The notes under the pieces were generated by a model. The model did not search any database, was not told the DNA's origin, and saw nothing but the letters and a program-made list of their open reading frames with translations. From positions 153,264,001-153,328,000 of the forward strand of contig JBITNC010000001.1 of the NCBI GenBank assembly GCA_050084985.1: 64,000 bases of DNA, read 5' to 3'. Of the stretch, positions 49,206 to 62,305 are shown in pieces (position 1 is the first letter of the stretch; every line of letters begins with the position of its first letter). Source of the DNA: Nageia nagi (Eukaryota; Pinophyta). The position numbers and the translations under genes were made by a program.

Positions 49206-49720
49206 GAAAGTTTTTATGAACTACAAAAATGGTAACCATAAGATTTTTTAATATTTCATTAGCCATGTGAAGGCCATATAAAAAACTCTTATAACAAATA
49301 GTGAATCAATATTAAAAGAAGAAAAGTAGATGATATTGCTACTGAAAGAAATAAAAGTTATAACATAAAAGACTTATATATAATGCTACTTGTATATAGG
49401 GAAATTTCTTATGAACTACAAAAATTGTAAGCATAATATTTTATAATTTTTCATTACACATGTAAAGGCCATTTAAGAAACTCTTATAAGAAAGTGTGAA
49501 TCAAAAACTTATTAATAATGCTAGTTATATATATAGGAAAAATTCTTATGAACTACACAAATGGTAACCAGAACATTTTCTAAGATTTTATTAGCCATCT
49601 GAAGGTCATATAAAAAACTCTTATAAGAAAGAATGAATCCATATCAAAAGAAGAAAAGTAGGTGACAATGATACTGAATAAAAATCTTTTGAAAGAAATA
49701 AAAGTTATAACATAAAAAAC
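49206..49720. repeat. Three-copy repeat in unit 2
   Basis: Counterpart of 43070-43650; units start near 49206, 49400 and 49540. A TA microsatellite follows at 49720-49740. Confidence 0.7.
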
Positions 49721-50226
49721 TTATATATATATATATATATACATAAACTTACTAATTCAAACTTAAACATAAAATTTACTAATATATATAAAACTTATAG
49801 AATTAAAATATAACATGTGTTATTTTCTCATTCAAACTTAAACATACATTTTATGAAAGTAGAAGCATAATTCTTTTTACATTAAGTCTAGGTTGTATAG
49901 GGATGAAAAACTTAGCTTTCTCAACATTCTTTTAATTATATATAATATATCCATTCATTACATAAATACTTTTTATTTTTATATTTAATATTTTTGAAGA
50001 TTTTAAAAAGATTATATAGTTTTCCTTTTAGCTTTTAAATATGTAATTTTTATGTTACTTTATTTATTATACTTCAAATAATGTAAAAGAATCATTATTT
50101 TATGGTACATACTTTTTTCCTAACTTTTTGAACTAGATTAAATAAATAAAATTACAAAAACTTCATTCTATACATATGGAAAATTTGAGTTTCTATCATC
50201 AATATGCATGTAAAATTATTTATAAA

Positions 50227-50337
50227 GCCTCAGTGGGAGCCATGGGGGCAGCAGTGCAATGGTTGGTTGGGCCTTATCCTAAGTTCTAGTATCTATATTG
50301 GATGTGTGAGTTGTGTTAATTGCATGTGTAAAAAAAT
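50227..50337 (+). mobile_element. SINE-like insertion 2 (about 111 bp)
   Basis: GC-rich for this region, starting GCCTCAGTGGGAGCCATGG and ending in an A tract (GCATGTGTAAAAAAA). It is flanked by TTATTTATAAA (50216-50226 and 50338-50348). Unit 1 has no insertion at the matching place (about 43780). GCAGTGCAATGGTTGG is loosely A-box-like. Confidence 0.65.
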
Positions 50338-51399
50338 TTATTTATAAATAATGATTTATTTACTTATTATTAGAACATCTTCAACAAATATTTTTAAATT
50401 TAAAAATGATAAGATATTAGTTATAATAGATATATTTAACTATTTTTATAATTCAATTACAAATATAATTTATATGATTAAAATTACTAGAACCATTTTT
50501 TTTATTTTAAAATTTTGTGTAGAGGATAATCTAACTCTACATTTACGATAAGTTTTGTCTAAAACCAAGATACTATATTATTACTTTATACATAATGAAG
50601 AATTGTATTCTTTTTCACCATGCTAATTATCAAATATTCTAATTTTTTTCATAAAAATATATAATAATAAATTTAAAGATCATTTGAAAAAAAAAAAAAC
50701 CACAATTCAATTTACCTAAATAGTAATAAATATAATACAAACTAAAAATTCCTAATTTACTTTCTATTACTAATCAAATATATCATTCATAATTTTATCA
50801 TTAAAAATATTCATTAACTTATACAAAATTATGGTAAGGTAATTTTAATAATAATAAAAAACCATACAACTCTGAGTAAATTATCTCAAATCTTATTCTC
50901 GCAGTTCATATCAAATTTATTATTGATTAAGTTTAATTTGTTTCCAAACACATATTATTAATTAAAAGTTAGTTTTTAAGTCTATTCAGTTGTTAATAAG
51001 ATGGGTGTAATATAGCATATACGACATATCATTTAAATCCAACATAACTTTTATCGTGCATCTAGAAAATATTAAATCAGTTGAGTGAGTTCTGTTTACT
51101 TAACAAATAAAAAACATAGGAACATTTTTAATGTCAAGTTGTTCATATATTCCAGAATGTTTGTACAGGCTCTTAGCTGTTTTGTGTATACTATGTATGC
51201 TGAATGTAAATTGTTGAAACTGATTTTGGATTTTTTCATAGGACAAATATATTAAATGCTTTACAATCACTGATTACATATCTTCAAATCTGGGAATTTT
51301 GAAGATTTTGATATTCTAACCTGTTACTTGCTGCACCACAAATATTCTCCATAAGATCTCTACGTGTTTTATAAACTTGATACCAAAATTATAACACCA

Positions 51400-52068
51400 A
51401 AGAGATTGAATACTTGCCATGGAGAAAAAGAAACACGTGACATCCTCACGCAACCGCATTGGTATGCATGATTACTACTCCATGTGATATGAAAATTCGT
51501 AGTAACATGATACCAGAACAACTTTAGTGAGACAGCAGAATAGTAGAAGAATTTTGTTTTCCAATAATTGCTAAATTTGGTGAGACAACTTATACTATGA
51601 ACAACTTTTCAAGCATGGAAATCTAGATCCCAGGGTGCATCCACCATTGTACTGAGAATTTTTTAAAACTCACTAGGTGACTCTGTGCGAGAATTTTTTT
51701 TTCCCTTGGATGAAACCCACTCCACGATAGTACGAAGTGGGTCCCTTGGATGAAGGCATGCCACTATAGTACAAAGTGGAACTTTTAGAATGCTCAAGAG
51801 CCTTAGCTAAGTAGGTCACCTAATCCGAGGAATAATCCTCATTAAGTGAAGGTTTAATTAAACCTTTGAAATCTAAATAACTAGATAAAATCTACCTTGG
51901 GATTTGCTAAAGTTGAATAGAGAGAAAGAAAAGGTGTTAAATATCAATCTTATGCTTTTCTGGAAGAAGGGGCAGCAATCAATTTTGGTGGAAGGATTCG
52001 AATTCATTTCCACTTTGAGGACATAGAAATTCCGTGTGTCAATCCTTGACTAATTTTGGAGCTTTAGA
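51400..52068 (+). promoter_or_regulatory. Presumed promoter and 5' region of LAZY copy 2
   Basis: About 0.65 kb upstream of the ATG, conserved with 45340-46197 except for a 188-bp segment present only in unit 1 (45441-45628). I cannot point to a transcription start or a specific element. Confidence 0.4.
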
Positions 52069-53809
52069 ATGAGGGTAGTTAGCGCGCTGAATGATATGCA
52101 TATTGTATTTGTTTATTTGAAGTCATAAAATTTGTGGAAGAAGAAAAAATCATGTACAGTGCTAAAGAAATGCTGACATTCTTCTTGTCTAACTCAATCC
52201 CATTGCAGATCTTCAATTGGGTTCAGAGGAAGTTCAAACCAAAGAAGATAGTTTACGATGGCTATATTATCAATACTTCAAATAGGACTCATGGTGAGGT
52301 GTTTAAAGACTTTGACTTACGAGTATAATTTAGTCATTTGATATTTCAACCTTGTGTATTAGCATTGGGATTTTTATTTTGATAGGGCTGCTTTACCTCT
52401 TGGAAAAGACATTTTTGTTAGTGTTTTGTTGCTGGTGCATGCATAATAACATATAGATTTGTATATGTTTACAACTTTGATCTCTTTCCACTTGAGAACT
52501 AGTAATGTAATAGTCGTGGTAGAGTAAGGAGTTTTAAGTGTATTTTTTCGGTTTGTTGAATGCGAGATCTTGTTTGAATCAGATGCATTATTAGAAGGGA
52601 AGGAAGAGGAGCAACGTGGCACATTAGCCTTTAACAATTGGCTGCCAGAGAATTTGTTGTCAATTGGTACTCTTGGAGTTGATGGAAACTGTGTGAAGCA
52701 GCACCCCTATCAAAATTATCCGATGGAAGGAGAAGAAGATCAATGCATTACACTCATTGAGGTGGAGGAGTTCAAAAAGAACTTGGCCAAGATCTTGGGC
52801 CTTGAATATCATGCCATATTGCTAAATGATATTAATGTTTATAATCAAATATCTGAAGACAATTGTGACTGCAAACACGTGTCACATACCAACCATCTAG
52901 TCCTTCAAAAGGAATTAGATGATAAGGAAGAACCCCAGTCTCAGCTAGCCACGCCTAGTTTTCCCTTGGAGGAATTTTTTGAGATTCCAGTGGATGCCAA
53001 CAATTCAGCTGAGCACAAGCTTAAGAAGCGGAAAAATATTACTCTGGGTGCAATCCTTATAGGTAAGAAGCAGAGGGAAATAGTATCTCAGAATCCCAGA
53101 ACCGTTGCTAATGACAAGAAGGAATTAGATAAATCTGGTCATACAGTGAAGGAATCTGGATTCTGGGAGATGGACAAGATCCACATCAAGAACCTGCTCA
53201 AACTCCTTCAATCATCATCGCAAGGGTCTTGTGGATTCTCCCAGGTAACATCAACACAAATCACAATGAATTCAAATTGATGATATTGACCCAAAAATTC
53301 ATCATGATATTGGGTTAATTATGTCTCATTTTCTGCATATTTGAATGTCACAGCTGAAAACTATGTTGGGCAAGAGCCTATTCAAGGGAACTGGCTTACA
53401 GGCATTGAAGAAGAGATTACAAAAATTTGTCATGCATGACCGGGAGGCAAGTTGTTCAACATTGAGCTGTGAAAGTGCTACTTCACCACCTGAAGAGATA
53501 GTCGAGGGATCGTCATCACTCAATATCAATGCCAACCAAGGTTCAATAAACACGACATCGTCTACCATTAAGAACATTACTCCACATATATATGAAGATG
53601 AAGATGACAGCCACGAATCATGTGAAGAATATTATACATTATCAAGAGACAACTCTCTAGGGAGAGTCCAAGAATACTGGATCAGATCCAACTCAGACTG
53701 TAAGTAACGTATTTAACCGTATATTCTTCCTCTATTGAATTGACTCTCATAAGATTTTCACAGTTGTAATGTTGTTTCTCTTTTTGCAGTTGTGGTGCTT
53801 GAACTGTAA
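52069..53809 (+). CDS. LAZY1-like gravitropism protein (IGT family), five exons, 387 aa
   Basis: LAZY proteins set the direction of auxin flow after gravity sensing and so control shoot and root angle; their conserved C-terminus is known to bind RLD proteins. Exons: 52069-52074 (MR), 52209-52322, 52567-53244, 53354-53699 and 53790-53809. They sum to 1164 nt, in frame, with GT-AG introns of 134, 244, 109 and 90 bp. Visible family regions: the two-residue first exon followed by IFNWVQRKF (region I), NWLPENLLSIGTLG (region II with the IGT motif, about residues 61-74), EVEEFKKNLAKILG, FPLEEFFEIPVD, LFKGTGLQALKKRLQ, and the terminal YWIRSNSDFVVLEL (CCL motif; TAC1-type members lack it). A rival junction for exons 2-3 (donor at 52291) exists, but EVFKDFDLR fits the family better. 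Expression is unproven. Confidence 0.85.
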
Positions 53810-54515
53810 TTCGACGCCTCGGGATCAAAATCATTCACACGTGATCCAATTCTTGTTGAAAACAGCTATCTGTGGAGTTTCCCAACCATAAAGGAATACA
53901 TCTTATAAAGTTGACGTACAGCAACCCTCTTGAATTGCCAGTTTTTAATGAATTGAATCATGATATATGTGCGATGGCTGGAAGGACTTTATGGGAATAC
54001 AGAAGCAGTACAAATGACCTAGCGTAAACAATGAATTTTGTAGTCTTTCATCATGCCAAAGGATCTTTTTAAATTAATTTTATCTACAGTTTTTATATCC
54101 TCTGCCTTGTCTTTGGTCGACATTGGCAATCCCATCGCAGCTTGTGTGGCTCAACTTTTGAGAGTTCGATGCGTTGTTTAGTACTTTATTTCTTTGGTCA
54201 ATTCTTGTATTGGAATCATTTGGTTAAGCTCAGCGATAGAGATTGAATCTTTATTATTCCTTCTCTCTAATGAAATTGTTTTAATAGGTTTAAAATATTT
54301 GAAATTGTCAAAGGTTATTTTGATCAGAACAAATATATATCTTTTACATTTTTTTATTTTATGAAAAGGTAGTTTATATTAAATAAATACTTTAATAACA
54401 AAAAAGGAGTAGGTAGCATAGATTAAATTTCAATTCAATCATATCCTCCTTAATTATGGGTAGGGGATATAAAAAATATTGCACAACATGACAAAAGTAT
54501 GATAAAAGACATCAC
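53810..54515. other. Downstream flank of LAZY copy 2
   Basis: Probably includes the 3' untranslated region. No coding or repeat structure that I can support. Confidence 0.4.
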
Positions 54516-55257
54516 TGTTGGAATTTTACCTTTTTGATATGTGAGTAAATTCAACACAGCAGAAATAAATAAAAAGCATGTAGACAAAAGAGCACCATTT
54601 TAACAAGGTTCACCCAATACGTCATTGGGCTACGTCCTTAGAGAAACATCAGCACTAATATTTATATTATTCTAGTAATTACAAATACAAGAAGGAAGAA
54701 CTGCATAGCAAAAATATCTACAACGCCATCTCTCCATCTCTTAGAAGAGTTTCTCTTCACCCACAAAACACACATCGTAATTACTTCATAGGGATTACAG
54801 CATTCCTCTCATTCATCTTTCAAAGGGAATACAACTTACGGTTTACGATTTTGGCATTACATCTCTCACAGATGTATGCATACGACATTACCACACACAC
54901 AACCAATGCTCATCCCAACATTACATCAGAGCACTCCTTACTCTTAAAGGCTACATCTTGCCTTTACTTCATACAGGAGGATTATAACAATAGGAATGCC
55001 TCTATGGGCATCCTCCAAGAATACCATTGCAGGTATTACACCCTTAAGTAAATATATTATTGGTCTATTTATACATTACACATCAAATGACAATCTCCTG
55101 TTTGTTATAACAACTATAATAATATTTATCCATATTGGTATTAACTGCAAATCTACCAATACGATTCACCATTTATTATGTAACACCCATCCATTTACCA
55201 AACTATTTATCTCATTCTTTCTCATCTGGGTGTGAAGGAGGCTTCACATACCCAACA
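54516..55257. repeat. Possible solo Copia-type LTR (block B)
   Basis: Starts TGTTGGAATTTTACC, ends ACCCAACA, about 740 bp, with the phrase AACAAGGTTCACCCAATACG common in such LTRs. Its right 575 bp also occurs in block A (30442-31040). No target duplication and no internal region. Confidence 0.4.
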
Positions 55258-55444
55258 ACCATAACTAACCATTAAACTGTTAAAGATTATTTAATAGAAA
55301 AAAATTAAGTATTAAACACAAAAATACCTAAACACCCTCCTAGGCTAGTTCTTCCACCTCCACCATATACTACAAGGTGTTCTTTGGGATGGTTTGTAAA
55401 TCTTACCGATCATTGGCCTTCCATTCATCACACAAAGTTGAGTC

Positions 55445-56552
55445 CACTACTACATTTTAGCAATTTTATGTCATACCCTACATCATAAAATTGCATTTTG
55501 ATGCCATGACTAAGATGCACCACTATTTGGCATGTCTATGTCAATCTATATAAACCCATTTTTTATGCATTTGTTGATGCATTGATTGATGCATTGGTTA
55601 ATGCATAAGTTGACACATTAGTTGACATATTTGAGTGCATCAAATAATGCATCAAGTGATACATGGAATAGAAAAAAAGGCATGTATCATGCACATAGAT
55701 CATGGCATGATCTGCTATCAACTGTCAATGCATTCCCTTGATCGATGATGGATTTTTAATAGCGGGTATGATGCCATTGATGAGGAAATGAAGGAACTTG
55801 CCCTTTATAAGGGTATTTTTAGTGATACAGGTCTGCAGGATCTGAAGACATGTTGAAGAACATATATAGTAGTGTGTATCTACATTTTATTGTAAATAAA
55901 ATGTGCATTGCATGCTTTATCCACCCACAAAGTTTGGTTGAGGATATCAAAGTTTGGTGGATGCATGTGAAGTTTTTGATTGTGTGATCAAAAAACACAT
56001 CTTCTCATGGAATATGATAATTTTAGGTTACCAAAGACATGGCTTTCCTTAATAGCCATTGAAACTATTTCACCAAATGTAATAAACACCAATAGTAGTC
56101 CAACCAAATGAATTCAGCTTTCCAAGTATCCTCAAAGCATGCACCAAACTAGCATATTTGCAAAAGGGTTTATTCATATATTAAAGACTCTTTAAAATAA
56201 AAATTTTATCAAATGTTATGGTTGTGAGTATAGTGTTAGATATATATGCAAAATATGGAAGTGTAGAGAAGATAGATGAATTATTTGACAAGATCCATGA
56301 TGCAAACCCTCATTCTTATAATTTTGATGTTATAAATCATGCTTTATATGTCATGTATAATGTTAATTATTTGACTCTTACAACTTGATATATGACGTAA
56401 GGAATGACATTATAATTGACAAAAAAAATGATGCTTTGTTTGATAGTATCCTTAGTGTCAATTGATGTGTCATGATTTATGCAATTTTCAAAAAATAATA
56501 ATACTATGTATTAACATATTGTATGATGCAAAATTGCTTAAATGTAGTAGTG
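55445..56552. mobile_element. Non-autonomous CACTA DNA transposon, 1108 bp
   Basis: Terminal inverted repeats CACTACTACATTTTAGCAAT at the left and its complement (one mismatch) at the right. A 3-bp duplication GTC (55442-55444, 56553-56555) is as expected for the CACTA group. Block A keeps the empty site (TTGGGTCAAATGCATC, 31228-31243), which proves the boundaries. Subterminal TTGATGCAT-like repeats lie at 55565-55680. No transposase. It carries a PPR gene fragment at 55951-56331. Confidence 0.9.
55951..56331 (+). pseudogene. PPR gene fragment captured in the CACTA element
   Basis: One frame of 127 codons resembling PLS-class pentatricopeptide repeats: EVFDCVIKKHIFSWNMI (56 kb), LGYQRHGFP, PLKLFHQM, NEFSFPSILKACTKLAYL, then SIVLDIYAKYGSVEKIDELF (56227-56286). 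Five stops at three places (56050, 56077 and 56182) and no indels. PPR proteins act in organelle RNA editing and splicing; this covers roughly three repeats and lacks both ends. It is internal to the transposon and therefore moved with it. Confidence 0.85.
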
Positions 56553-56899
56553 GTCAGATGCATCATGGCCTTCTATCATCTTAGAATTCAATGGATAGTC
56601 CTCAATTTTCTTGAGAGAGGGATCCTAGCCCACCAGATACTTGTTGTTAATATCTTGAGTATGCCATCCTTGATTAAGGCTCGATAATGGAGGAATAGGA
56701 GGGTGGGAAGAGCCCATACCATATACATTAAAGGGGCTAGATGAGCTAGTTCCATGACCATTAAATTGGTAACATGTCTATAAAGAGTGCTACCATGATT
56801 GATCATATGACATCTATCATTTAGATGATTACAATCATTGATGGGACCAAGATCGAGTATGCATGCTCCAAGGAAAATCATTAGGGGAATTATCTACAG

Positions 56900-58800
56900 G
56901 AACATGGCTAACCATGCAATGTGTATTCCCTTAGTATTTTATCATTTCCATTGAATCCTTTGCATCCATGTTGATCATTTTGGTTTGATCATGGATCTGC
57001 AACTAAATATCATAAAATATTTTCAAATGATCAACTAAAGAAAAGGTTACCAAGCTCTTTGTGCTAGAAAATAATTTTATTCCTAGCATTCCAAATAAAA
57101 GAAGAAAGCTGATGTGTGGAAAATTTTGGTACACTTCCCATAAGGGAAGGGAGTGGTGATTAGATCTCTTAATAAAGCATGGTTACATGTAATAAACATA
57201 AAGATATAAGGAGTAAGGAATGATACTATGCATTCCTAGGAAAGCATAGAATGTCTACAAGATTAAAAAAGATGAAGTTAAGACTCTAATTCTTGATACA
57301 AAGGGAAACTAGGATTTGGGATACCTAAATCCTTTAGTTGAGAACCCAAGAGAAGTCCTTGATAAATAATACTCTATACAAAAAATTACTTCTTTGGTTC
57401 CAAATAAGGATCCCAAGTGGCATGTAATATGGCTTTCCAACAAGAGTTAGGGGAGATTAAATCCCACTTAACATTATGTGTGGAAACTATGGAGAAAATA
57501 GGCATAAGCTAATTATAACCATTTTAGAACTTGAAATGGCATAAGGGAATATTCCATGCCAAGCCTAATCCTTCCACCATGGCTTTTACCTTTGAGCTCA
57601 AAGTTTATGCTAGATAGAGAAAGGAACATTGTCAATCACAACATCATAAGTACTTTTATCTTCATTATTTAAGTAGAACATGCATTTGAAATAATTCTAG
57701 GGGATCCAATATTTTGTTTATTTTGAGTAAAAGTCTAAAATATTGGTTACTCCTTGTTTGAAAAATCTATAAGTATGAATCCAAGGAGTTTTAGCTAATT
57801 GCATTTGATTGAATTGAATAATAGAAGACCATTGCACGTTGAGTGTGTTGAGAAAAAACCTATGTTGGCTTCAAGCATCTTTCCAAGAAATCCATAGGCT
57901 AAGTTGTTTTCAAGCTTTCCAAATATTTCTAATCATTAAAGAACTAAATTTTTTGATGAAAACTGAAGCAAGCACCAATGAAGGAAAATTCATCCCTTTC
58001 TACACTTTATGATTAAGCAGAAAACCTAAAGAAATAAAATGTATGAGAAGGACTTTACAAGCTTCTATTCCTCTTAAAGCTCTCAAATCTACTTAGCACA
58101 AAGGGATAAACCTTATTTTTTATAGTCAACCATTCACATGCCTCCAATAGAATGTGGAAGATAATAAGTAGACCAAGATAATATGTGAAAGCCTTTTTTA
58201 TCCAAAGTGGAAGATCAGAGGAAATCATGGAGAAGATTTTCCAACTTGTTTTAACATGCTTGAGAAGGAACCCAACAAGACAAATAACAAACATGGGTAG
58301 ACTGAAGCACTTTAGAGAAAATTTGATATTTATCTACCAATGAGAGTTTTTTTGTTACCCAATATTCAAGTTTTCTCTCCACTTTGGAAATGAGATATTG
58401 CTAAATCTAAGGAGGAGAACCTTGAAAGGTAAACAAAATGTTAAGAAATTTGAAGATTTCATTTGGCATAATCAAGTACTAGTGGTATCTATGAAGCCAG
58501 TTGGGATGAGGTAACACAAATTTTCTATAACAATATGTTTTCCTCCATTGAATATTGGATCCAAATACTTGAAAAAAAGTATTCAAGAATTGAATGACAT
58601 TGGTGACTAATTGCTCATCTTGATTGATGGTAAGAGAGGAATCATCTACAAAATACCCATTAATAAGTTATCCATCATTGCTAGGTAGAGTGATTTCTCA
58701 AATTAACCCATTGGAAGTTTTCTTGGATAAGAGATAGTCAAAGGCTTCTACAACAAAAATATACAATGAAAGGGCTAACAGATAACCCTATCGTATAAAT
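56900..58800 (-). pseudogene. LINE reverse transcriptase, C-terminal part (block B)
   Basis: Paralogue of 31900-33462. YFVDDSSLTI lies near 58645, and an open stretch at 58294-58055 (LLEACEWLTI) corresponds to the block A piece. It is more broken than block A. Confidence 0.7.
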
Positions 58801-58828
58801 CTATCAAGCCCAATTACTTCAATCTAAA

Positions 58829-59545
58829 AGTTGTCAAGAAGGCACCTAGATGTAGTTGGATTGAAATTGACAAAAAGGTATATATTTTTCTTGTACAAGA
58901 TGAAGTTGTGTTCTTATTTTTTTAACTAAACTATTTCTAGGAAAAGGGAAATTTATGATAACAATCCTTTTTTGTTGGAGCCTAGAAATAAGGTCCATGT
59001 GTTATGTTCTTCTTTCAACTATTTATGTTAAAGTGGGCACTTAGTATGATGTTCAAAGTATAAGAAACTTATTGAAGGACAGTAGAATCAAGAAGACACC
59101 TAGATGTAGTTGGATTGAAATTGATAAAAGGGTATATATTTTTCTTGTATGAGATGGTGTTGGATTGTTCAAAGTTAACTAAAAGTTATTCTTTTTTTTA
59201 ACTAAACTATTTGTAGGAATAGGGGAATTTGTGGCAATAATCTTTTTTATTGGAGCAAAGAAATATTCTACATGTTATGTTCTTCTTGAATCAAATATTT
59301 ATGTTAAAGTGTGCATCTGATATGATGTTCAATGAGTAAGAATATTGATGAAGGATAGTGGAATCAAGAAGACACCTAGATGTAGCTAGATTCAAGTTGA
59401 AAAAAGGGTACATATTTTTCTTAACAAGCTAGTATTGGATTGAAGTTGATAAAAGAGTAAATATTTTCTTGAACAAGATGACCAATGTTGGATTGAACTT
59501 GACAAAAGGGTACTTATTTTTTTTGTATGAGATGTAGTTGTATTT
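58829..59545 (+). pseudogene. Array of PPR E-motif fragments (block B)
   Basis: Same five units as in block A: 58829 (VKKAPRCSWIEIDKKVYIFL), 58975-59150 (RNLLKDSRIKKTPRCSWIEI), 59250-59420, 59435 and 59490. The first unit is better preserved than in A, with RCSWIEIDKKV intact. Confidence 0.8.
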
Positions 59546-60179
59546 AAGTTAACTAAACGATTCATTTTTTAATGTCACTATTCATTTTTGAAAAATATTA
59601 ACCCATCTAAACTATTCATTTTTTTGCAAATAAAAAATATGAAATGCAAGAAATAAGAGAAATTGACAAATCATACCCATAAAACTTTATTATTCACTAT
59701 TTTTATAAATAAAAAACTAAAGAGGAAAGAAATAGCGTACTTGAAGAGTTGAATAAGAAATAGGTAGGACGCATGACACATGAGCATAATGTCAGGCCAA
59801 AGGGAAATGAAATCATGTTCCAAGTGGGAGCTTTAGATCAAATTTATGTTCACGAGATGGAGAGAATGAAGGCCTACGAGCTATTTTCATAGGGTTTATA
59901 GTTCCACAAAATAAAATTTCAGTTCTTAAAGACTAAAATTTTAGTCCTTAAGAACCAAAATTTAATTTTTGCTTTTGGACTCTAAACTAAAATGAAATTT
60001 TACTTTTTAAAGATCAAAATTTTGTTTCATTTTGATTCATGAGAGAGAACAAAATAAAATTTTGGTCTTTAAAAATTATAATTTTATTTTAGCCAGCATT
60101 TTTTCCCCAAGTGAATATGTCCACCTTAAATGGACCCATCTTCTTGCACTTACCCCACACCCCATTTTGTTATGAAATA

Positions 60180-61260
60180 TATAGGAAAATAAGTTCATAT
60201 TGCAACATCAAGCTTTATTGATATACTATTTATAAAGTCCTTTTGCTTCATCCAGATGTCCAACATAACCAATAAGCATGTATGATAATTTATTAAATTT
60301 TAGTTTACATAGAGAAAAAGGAATAAGTTTTTTAAATTTTCCATTATTTAATTATTATCTATAAATCTTATTTTTGCATTGCATCCCATACCTGAAGTAT
60401 CCATGGATGATATTATACAAAAAATTCATGCAAGTATCTTTGGATAAAGTGACATAATATGGATAGATTATGCAGGCTATTTATATAGTGTTTTGCTTCA
60501 TTTATATGCCTAACATGGACTAGAAGATCAATCATACATGTATTGTATTCCATTGTGAAATAGATATGATAATAAAAATATTAAGAGCCTCCTTTCATTA
60601 AGACACCCACATTACTACATTTTGCATAGATGTTTATCAAGGCTATTATCACAATTACACATGAAATAAAACTACATCAAATAATTTATCCTTGAATTTC
60701 CATGCCCTATTTTGTTATAAAATCTAAAGGCACCAAGAAAATAAGTTCACATTAGAACATCAAGTTTTATTGGCATGTTTTTTATAAAATCTTTTTGTTT
60801 CATATAGACACCCAACATAGATAATAAACATGTATTCTAAATTAATCACTTTTAGTTTACATGGAGAAAAAGTATAAGTTTTTAGGATTCTACATTATTT
60901 AATTGCAAGCTATAAATACTATCTACGTATTGCATCCCATACCTGAAGGATCCATGGTTGACATTATACAAAAGATTCATACAAGTATTTTTAGACAAAG
61001 TGAGATAATATAGGTAAATTATGGGTGCATGTAATCTTACATCTATATTATTTCATTATTGTTACATTCATTAATTTGAAGTATCGATAGACCTATTTCA
61101 CTATACTTGTATGGTTATATGGATATGTGATACTAACAAATGTAACATTATCTATATTAATTCTTACATATTCCACTTTCTCAAATAATATGATAGATTT
61201 CTTTTTATACAATCATTCCTTGTATATATTGCAATCATTGCATTCCATGAAATTATTTTA
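60180..61260. repeat. Degenerate tandem duplication, about 540-bp period (block B)
   Basis: Counterpart of 38809-39890; the second unit starts near 60720. Confidence 0.65.
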
Positions 61261-62104
61261 TGCATATTTTCAAATGAAATACTTATCTTCTTAATGATTA
61301 TATATTTTGAATACGTGTCTATCAATTATTATACTATATATCATTTTGAATATATATTTATCAAAGCTTACAATATATGCCACTTTGAGAATACATTGAG
61401 CATAAGAAGCTATTAACATATCTATAAAATAATCATAAGCTATATGAACATCTATAAAATAACCTTAAATTGATTACATCATAAAATATTCCACCAAATA
61501 GAGTTTAGTGATAAAAATTAAGTACTAGAGCATATACACTTAGCATGCTTACTAGCTCTAAAATTCCTATTATTTTATTTCTATTACTATAAGTGTGGCT
61601 TATTTCCCCTTATTCAGTCTACCATGATGATCTTTAGAGTACTTTACATTACCAAATGAACTCTATTTTTGAAATATTAGAGCTTTAGAATTTTATATAT
61701 TCATTTGATTCAGAGCTATAAAGTTGAGATACTAATTCTGGTTCGATCTTAGGGATGTATCTTTATGGATTTCCTATCAAAGCATGAGTATAAATAAAAA
61801 AAATAAACCCCTAGTGGAAGGAAACTATGTTATATGATTTCCTTGCATTTAAAATGGAGCTTTGCAATGAATTAGCCAAAAAGAGAATGAAATTGACCTT
61901 TAATGTGCTATAAAAATGACACATAAGTGCAAATTAATAGTCTAAAATCATTTAATATCTACCTTGTACTGTGACATACCTTATAATTACTTTATAAAGT
62001 TTGATCCAAATTTTGGGAAGGCTTTCTATACCATACCCTTCATAGAACTTTGTAATCTTTCGAATTTAGCCTCAAAATGCTTTACATCCTTTTTAGTTTA
62101 GTTA

Positions 62105-62305
62105 TCCTCTATCTTTACTCTCTTTCCTTCTATTTTGAGACCTATTGCATCAACTACTGCTTCCATGATGAATTTGAATACTAAATCTTCTACTATAACT
62201 TTGTCATTATTTCATGTTTGGAGAAAATGCTAGAAAATATTTGTGTCGTAATCTCTAAAGAATTTCAAGATATTTTAGATTCCTCCTTTGTACATCATCT
62301 TTCAC
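62105..62305 (-). pseudogene. Unrecognised coding remnant, block B copy
   Basis: Same frame as 40753-40953 with three stops; the shared core is NNDKV.VEDL.FKF. Confidence 0.35.

Larger units (their letters stand above)
48050..53568. repeat. Tandem unit 2 (about 5.5 kb) carrying the second LAZY copy
   Basis: Matches 41933-48047 in order. It lacks the 188 bp found at 45441-45628 of unit 1 and SINE-like insertion 1. It has its own insertion at 50227 and extra sequence near 48950-49060. Confidence 0.85.

Noticed and set aside
52291-52292. Alternative LAZY exon 2 donor (CATG|GTGAGG) with an acceptor near 52530
   Set aside because: It keeps the frame but adds a hydrophobic VLSVFFRFVEC stretch not expected at this place and loses EVFKDFDLR. 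It cannot be excluded without cDNA.
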